Source: CAYUAG01 sp046483025 (lineage in GTDB: Bacteria; Zhuqueibacterota; QNDG01; CAYUAG01). From it: 9,910 bases of DNA. The notes under the pieces are model-generated. The model worked only from the letters and a program-made list of their open reading frames with translations, did no database searches and was not told the DNA's origin. The stretch's first letter is position 1, and every line of letters starts with the position of its first letter. Location: the NCBI GenBank assembly GCA_046483025.1, contig JAWODZ010000221.1, positions 1-9,910 of the forward strand. The letters are read 5' to 3'. Of this stretch, positions 6,361-9,910 are shown piece by piece. Both the position numbers and the translations under genes were made by a program.

Positions 6361-7575
6361 CTAGGTGGTATTTAATTCTATTCGCATTATTGTTCCTTTA
6401 TCGGGCTTACTCTCTTTTACATAAAGTTTACCCCCATGATAATCTTTTATAATACGTTTTGCCAGGGATAACCCTAATCCCCACCCCCGTTTTTTGGTAG
6501 AATATCCAGGTTTGAAAACACATGATAGATGGGAGCTGTCAATACCTTTTCCATTATCTTCTATTTCAATAAATATTTTATTCTTACTATTTGTAAATAA
6601 CCGAACATTAATTATCCCCTCTTCTTTATTAATTGCATCAAGACTGTTCTTTAATAAATTTTCAATTACCCAGGAAAATAAATCATAATTTATTCTAATA
6701 TCAGTTATTGTCTGATAATCTTCATTTATAGTGATGCTACGCCCTCCTATCTTAGGGGTTTGTTTTCGAATATATTTTATCATTTCTGATAATAGTAAAG
6801 ATAAATTTACTTTTTTTAAATCCGGTTTTGAACTTATCAGGGAAAATCTCTGCGTAACCCGCTGCAGACGTTTAAGATCCTGATTCATCTCCTGAATGAT
6901 CTCTGGCATATCAATTTTTTTTCGGGTCCGCATTACCTCCACCCATCCCATTAATGACGACAGAGGAGTACCAAGCTGATGGGCTGTTTCTCTGGCCATC
7001 CCCACCCAGATATTCCGCTGCTCACTTCTCTTTATGTTTGCATATCCGATAAATCCAATCATAATAAATATCCCTACTATTCCGACTTCTACATAAGGCA
7101 GCCATTTTAGCTGATTAATAAGAGTGGAATCGCCATAGTAAAGATATCCGAAAAGAGTATCTTCATATTTAACCGGAATGGGCTCACTGCTTTGTTCAAA
7201 ACCTTTTAGTATATTTTTTACTTTACTTGTTGCCTCCGGAGATGTATCAGTGGGGTCAACTGAAATGCCTTTCCAGGCAATTGGTTTTTTCTCCGCATCA
7301 GTTTGAATAATAGGGAGATCTTTACGCTGTATTACCTCTTCAAATATAAATCGTAAATTACTGTTGGAAGTATTTGCTACACTGGCATGCATTTGAGCAT
7401 AGATTTGTACAAGGTATCTGGTTTCTATTCTTAATTGATTGATAATATTTTGAGTATAAAAATGCAAGAAAAGCCCTACTCCAATTGCAAAAATAAAAAA
7501 TATACCTTTAAACCCACCCAAAAATCTTATAAAAAAAATTTTCAGATAATCAGTTATGTTATTTCTTTTTTTCAT
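6361..7575 (-). CDS. Membrane sensor histidine kinase
   Basis: A 404-residue kinase with two membrane helices (about 22-40 and 161-179) flanking a ~120-residue extracytoplasmic sensor region of unknown ligand. The catalytic core follows. The H box is A-H-Q-L-G-T-P-L with phospho-acceptor His199, the N box E-N-L-L-K-N (Asn310), the G1 box D-N-G-K-G (340-344), the F box F-K-P-G-Y (354-358) and the G2 box G-W-G-L-G-L (364-369), so the HATPase domain is complete. The helix between the H box and the ATPase domain carries L-K-R-L-Q-R-V. No HAMP or PAS domain is evident. It should autophosphorylate on ATP and pass phosphate to a response regulator, but none is encoded in the window. It precedes the sigma gene on the same strand with a 179-base gap, so co-regulation is possible but not shown. 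The ATG at 7575 has no clear Shine-Dalgarno site. Confidence 0.93.
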   Translation of the reverse strand: MKKRNNITDYLKIFFIRFLGGFKGIFFIFAIGVGLFLHFYTQNIINQLRIETRYLVQIYAQMHASVANTSNSNLRFIFEEVIQRKDLPIIQTDAEKKPIAWKGISVDPTDTSPEATSKVKNILKGFEQSSEPIPVKYEDTLFGYLYYGDSTLINQLKWLPYVEVGIVGIFIMIGFIGYANIKRSEQRNIWVGMARETAHQLGTPLSSLMGWVEVMRTRKKIDMPEIIQEMNQDLKRLQRVTQRFSLISSKPDLKKVNLSLLLSEMIKYIRKQTPKIGGRSITINEDYQTITDIRINYDLFSWVIENLLKNSLDAINKEEGIINVRLFTNSKNKIFIEIEDNGKGIDSSHLSCVFKPGYSTKKRGWGLGLSLAKRIIKDYHGGKLYVKESKPDKGTIMRIELNTT

Positions 7576-7731
7576 TTTCTTTTAGTCTAAAATAATTATT
7601 ATGATTAAAATGTAAAAAAATGTTACTAAAATAGCAAGATGTTGTTTTTTATACTTGATTTTTGTAAAAAAAATCACCATCATATTAACTAACGTTATTT
7701 GAAATTCACATTACATAAACAAAAAATCGAA
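7576..7731. other. Divergent AT-rich promoter region between the kinase and small Cys-rich protein genes
   Basis: These 156 bases separate two genes reading away from each other, so at least one promoter in each direction is expected. The sequence is almost all A and T runs. A weak plus-strand candidate is TTGTTT (7642-7647) with TAAAAA 17 bases later (7665-7670), but matches this loose occur easily in AT-rich DNA. I see no ribosome site before the ATG at 7732. Confidence 0.3.
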
Positions 7732-7965
7732 ATGGCAAAAAAAAATAAAAAAGATGATAAAAATGCCGGAGTAGAATCCTCAAATATTACCTTCTGTACT
7801 CCAAGGTGTGAACACGCTCACTTTCCTGAGGATATTGATATTGATGGGTCAAAAAGCTGCCATACCTTCTCAGCTCTCTGGTGTGATATTTTAGAAGAAT
7901 ATGTAACCCGAAATGCACCCTGTCCTGTAAAATTTGGTAAAAGAAGACCAAAAAGTAACTGGTAG
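7732..7965 (+). CDS. Small cysteine-rich protein of unknown function, upstream of glnA
   Basis: A 77-residue protein from the ATG at 7732. The frame is open to a TTG at 7699 that would add 11 residues; neither start has a Shine-Dalgarno site, and A-rich M-A-K-K-N-K-K fits a normal N-terminus. The first 15 residues are charged and probably disordered. The rest has five cysteines and nearby histidines: F-C-T-P-R-C-E-H-A-H-F (Cys22, Cys26, His28, His30), S-C-H-T-F (Cys43, His44), L-W-C (Cys51) and A-P-C-P (Cys64). The spacing suggests a small metal site, zinc or iron-sulfur. No membrane segment or signal peptide is present, so it is cytosolic. It ends 74 bases before glutamine synthetase on the same strand and may be co-transcribed with it. 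I do not recognise the family. The conserved-looking layout and clean termination make it a likely real gene. Confidence 0.7.
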   Translation: MAKKNKKDDKNAGVESSNITFCTPRCEHAHFPEDIDIDGSKSCHTFSALWCDILEEYVTRNAPCPVKFGKRRPKSNW

Positions 7966-8022
7966 CATACACGAAGAATAAAGGCAAAAAATAAAAAAAA
8001 TTGACATTGCGGACATATTAAC

Positions 8023-8028
8023 AGGAGG
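8023..8028 (+). promoter_or_regulatory. Strong ribosome binding site of glnA
   Basis: AGGAGG lies 11 bases before the ATG at 8040, a slightly long gap. A second AAGGA directly abuts the ATG but is too close to act. The site supports this ATG as the start and suggests high expression. Confidence 0.65.
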
Positions 8029-8039
8029 GAAAATCAAGG

Positions 8040-9359
8040 ATGAAAAATAATATTCTTAAGCGGATAAAAAATGAAAATATCTCATTTATTTATTTAATTT
8101 TTACTGATATTACCGGTGAAGCAAAAAAAGTAACTATTCCTGCCAAAGAAGTTGAAAGCGCCCTGGAAAACGGCATCTGGTTTGACGGATCTTCCATAGA
8201 AGGGTTTGCCCGGATTTATGAATCCGATATGCATTTAAAACCGGATATTGAAACATTCTCTGTTTTACCCTGGAGTAAAAAAGATTGTAAAATCGCACAG
8301 ATAATTTGTGATGTCTATCTTCCTGACGGTTCTCCCTTCTCAGGAGATCCACGGGGAGTACTTAAAAAAATACTGGCTAAAGCAGAAAGAATGGGACTTC
8401 AGTATAATGTCGGCCCTGAAATAGAATTTTTTCTCTTGGAAAGAGATAAACTTCCTGAGCTGAAAGTCCATGATAGTAAGGGATACTTTGATCTTGGTGT
8501 ACAAAGCCGGGCTGTTGAAATATGTCAGGAAACAATGCGGCTGATGCAAAATTTTGGATACAGCTGTGAAAGCTATCATCATGAAGTAAGCCAGGGACAG
8601 CACGAAACAGATCTCTCCTATGATAATGCTTTGAAAATTGCAGATGGAATAATTTGTCTTAAGCATACCTTGCGGACAATATCCATGCAAAATGGAATGA
8701 AAGTAACCTTTATGCCCAAACCAATCTATGGAATCAATGGAAGCGGAATGCATACCCATCAAAGTCTGGCTGATAATAAGGGTAACAATATATTCTATGA
8801 TAGTAAGGATAAATACAATCTATCTGAAACAGCCTATAATTTTCTTGCCGGACAAATAAAACATGCAAAAGCGCTTACTGCTCTGCTTGCTCCTACGGTA
8901 AATTCCTATAAAAGACTTATTCCGGGGTATGAAGCACCGGTGTATATCTGCTGGGGACAGATTAATCGTTCTGCTCTTATTCGTATACCCATGCTGAGTA
9001 AAAATAAAATACCTAATGGGAAAAGAATGGAGATTCGCTGTCCGGATCCTTCCTGTAATCCTTACCTGGCCTTTGCTGCCATGTTAGCAGTGGGGATTGA
9101 AGGCATTGAAAAAAAATTAACTCCACCTGCGCCAATTGAAGAAAATGTATACGGTTTCAGTGATGAAAAACTTAAAGAAATGAATATTGATACACTGCCG
9201 GGATCAATTAGTGAAGCAGTGGAAGAACTAAAAAAAGATAAAATTTTAACCAATCTTCTGGGAGAAAAACTGCGTAATCATTTTGTCAATGCTAAAAAAC
9301 AGGAATGGCAGGAATTTCTTTTTCAGGTAACTCCCTGGGAGGTTGAACGATATCTTTAA
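8040..9359 (+). CDS. glnA: Glutamine synthetase, type I (GSI-alpha class)
   Basis: A 439-residue enzyme that makes glutamine from glutamate, ammonia and ATP in the cytosol as a dodecamer. The beta-grasp domain carries F-D-G-S-S-I-E-G-F (48-56). The catalytic domain has G-P-E-I-E-F-F (125-131), H-H-E-V-S-Q-G-Q-H-E (180-189), N-G-S-G-M-H-T-H-Q-S (233-242), N-S-Y-K-R-L-I-P-G-Y-E-A-P (288-300) with flap Glu298, N-R-S-A-L-I-R-I-P (309-317) and M-E-I-R-C-P-D-P (330-337). The metal-binding glutamates and His238 are in place. The length of ~440 residues, without the insertion of the ~470-residue beta class, indicates GSI-alpha. Arg58 aligns with Arg62 of the Bacillus subtilis enzyme, the residue for glutamine feedback inhibition, so direct feedback is expected. 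Tyr371 lies near the position adenylylated in enterics, but the surrounding sequence differs. The Q-G-Q-H-E-T-D-L stretch departs slightly from the usual P-G-Q-H-E-I-D-F. It sits between the Cys-rich protein and a GYD gene on one strand. Confidence 0.97.
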   Translation: MKNNILKRIKNENISFIYLIFTDITGEAKKVTIPAKEVESALENGIWFDGSSIEGFARIYESDMHLKPDIETFSVLPWSKKDCKIAQIICDVYLPDGSPFSGDPRGVLKKILAKAERMGLQYNVGPEIEFFLLERDKLPELKVHDSKGYFDLGVQSRAVEICQETMRLMQNFGYSCESYHHEVSQGQHETDLSYDNALKIADGIICLKHTLRTISMQNGMKVTFMPKPIYGINGSGMHTHQSLADNKGNNIFYDSKDKYNLSETAYNFLAGQIKHAKALTALLAPTVNSYKRLIPGYEAPVYICWGQINRSALIRIPMLSKNKIPNGKRMEIRCPDPSCNPYLAFAAMLAVGIEGIEKKLTPPAPIEENVYGFSDEKLKEMNIDTLPGSISEAVEELKKDKILTNLLGEKLRNHFVNAKKQEWQEFLFQVTPWEVERYL

Positions 9360-9416
9360 TATTACTTAAGAATGAATGACTGATAATATATTATATTACT
9401 TTTCACAAAAAATACT

Positions 9417-9421
9417 GGAGG
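9417..9421 (+). promoter_or_regulatory. Ribosome binding site of the GYD gene
   Basis: GGAGG is five bases before the ATG at 9427 and fixes that start, which gives the expected GYD-family N-terminus. Confidence 0.75.
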
Positions 9422-9426
9422 TAAGT

Positions 9427-9660
9427 ATGCAAACCTATATTCTGTTAACAAAACTTTCTACCAGTATAAGTTCAAAAGTAAAGGACCGTAAAAAAATCGG
9501 AAGAGCCTGGTTAGAAAAGGTAAAGAAAAAATGTCCTGAAGTCACCTTTGTTTCTCACTACGCCCTTTTAGGTGAATATGATTTTATTGATATTTATGAA
9601 GCACCTGATGAAGAAACCGCAGCAAAAGTTTCAATAATAAGTCTTCAAAACGGAGTGGCA
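9427..9660 (+). CDS. GYD-domain protein, truncated by a sequence join
   Basis: The first ~78 residues match the GYD family (PF08734), small cytosolic proteins of about 90-105 residues with a ferredoxin-like alpha/beta fold and no assigned reaction. The N-terminus Q-T-Y-I-L-L-T-K-L is typical. The name motif appears as G-E-Y-D-F-I-D-I-Y-E-A-P-D-E-E, followed by A-A-K-V-S. Roughly the last 15-25 residues are missing. From about 9652-9663 the DNA becomes GC-rich and the frame, although open to the window end, encodes an Arg/Pro-rich sequence unlike any GYD tail. The gene starts 67 bases after the glnA stop, so it may belong to the glnA transcript. The true 3' end cannot be seen here. Confidence 0.85.
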
Positions 9661-9663
9661 GGG
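9652..9663. other. Chimeric junction between two unrelated sequences
   Basis: Left of this point the DNA is AT-rich (about 32% G+C in 9541-9600) and codes a GYD protein on the plus strand. Right of it the DNA is about 64% G+C (9661-9910, hand count) and codes an M14-like protein on the minus strand. The GAGTGGCAG stretch (9653-9661) fits both: N-G-V-A in the GYD frame and L-P-L in the M14 frame. Short shared sequence at the break is typical of amplification chimeras and assembly misjoins. Confidence 0.85.
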
Positions 9664-9910
9664 TCCAGGTGGAGATGTCATAGAACAGCGTATTGGGGAA
9701 TTCGGTGCGGCGTTCGAACACCGCTTCGATCAGCCGGAACTGGTCCTGGTTCGCGGGCACCACATAGGCGCGCCCCGCCTCGAAGGCATGGCCATCGGCC
9801 TCGAGATTCCTCGCCAGTTCGTGCACCTCGATGCGGTGCCGTCTCAATATCTCGGCCAGGCGGAATGCACTGCCACGGTCGGCGCCCGATCCGAACACCC
9901 AGCCGCGGAT
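9653..9910 (-). CDS. Internal fragment of an M14-family metallopeptidase-like protein (foreign DNA)
   Basis: The minus frame is open across the window edge, giving 86 codons from I-R-G-W-V-F to F-Y-D-I-S-T-W-T-L-P-L. The text A-Y-V-V-P-A-N-Q-D-Q-F-R-L-I, the F-E-R-R-T-E-F-P segment and the F-Y-D-I-S-x-W-T-L-P motif are typical of the part downstream of the zinc-binding domain in large bacterial M14 carboxypeptidase-like proteins. No zinc ligands (H-x-x-E) fall inside this piece. The GTG at 9898 is not a start, because coding continues upstream. Codon use is strongly G/C-ending, unlike every other gene in the window, and suggests a proteobacterial source such as the Xanthomonadales; the source is inference. 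The coding match ends at the junction, so both ends are artificial. Confidence 0.75.

Noticed and set aside
8001..8020. Sigma-70 promoter (TTGACA ... TATTAA) directly before glnA
   Set aside because: TTGACA at 8001-8006 is perfect, but the TATTAA-like hexamer lies far too close. At the proper 17-base spacing the sequence is the Shine-Dalgarno region.
8340..8762. Minus-strand open frame of 140 codons
   Set aside because: It lies wholly inside glnA, whose plus-strand product has every catalytic motif. The antisense translation has no recognisable features.
9427..9910. A single plus-strand frame of about 161 codons running from the GYD start to the window end
   Set aside because: The part after about 9660 is Arg/Pro-rich antisense of an M14-like gene. 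The frame is open only because GC-rich DNA has few stops, so a GYD fusion protein is not supported.
9653..9910. Recent horizontal transfer of a peptidase gene
   Set aside because: Neither end of the peptidase is present on the left side, no mobility gene or flanking repeat is seen, and the break also cuts a GYD domain at a microhomology. A technical chimera explains this more simply.

Overview
The window is mostly AT-rich DNA. A hand count of one 60-base stretch near the right end gives about one third G+C. The last ~250 bases (9661-9910) are about 64% G+C by hand count and look foreign to the rest. The main body resembles an uncultured member of the Bacteroidetes/FCB group. The evidence is an ECF sigma factor overlapping a membrane-anchored protein that ends in an outer-membrane beta-barrel, AT-rich genes with a mix of strong and absent Shine-Dalgarno sites, a signal-peptide barrel protein, and intergenic gaps filled with short degenerate repeats. 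A phylum cannot be fixed from this alone.

Layout. The left edge (1-962, +) is the C-terminal part of a beta-lactamase-fold serine hydrolase. It converges on a minus-strand block across a 334-base gap (963-1296) holding three repeat-like elements. The minus-strand block reads, in transcription order: sensor histidine kinase (7575-6361), ECF sigma factor (6181-5639), anti-sigma-like TM protein with a C-terminal barrel domain (5642-4455, overlapping the sigma gene by 4 bases), signal-peptide outer-membrane barrel protein (4379-2577) and a secreted or lipoprotein serpin (2520-1297), possibly followed by a tiny ORF (1300-1187). The last two intergenic gaps each carry a degenerate 9-base tandem repeat.

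The right part is on the plus strand: a small five-cysteine protein (7732-7965), type I-alpha glutamine synthetase (8040-9359) and a GYD-domain protein that is cut off at about 9652-9663. From that point the sequence is GC-rich and encodes, on the minus strand, an internal piece of an M14-family metallopeptidase-like protein. I read this as a chimeric join (assembly or amplification artefact, or contamination) at a short microhomology, not as a gene arrangement.

Working model (inference). The sigma/anti-sigma pair is the switch of an envelope-response locus whose outputs are an outer-membrane barrel protein and a protease inhibitor exposed at the surface or in the periplasm. The glutamine synthetase cluster is a separate nitrogen-assimilation unit transcribed divergently from the kinase. 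The serpin at the end of an ECF-led operon is the most interesting candidate for an undescribed system here. The chimeric right end is the most important caveat.
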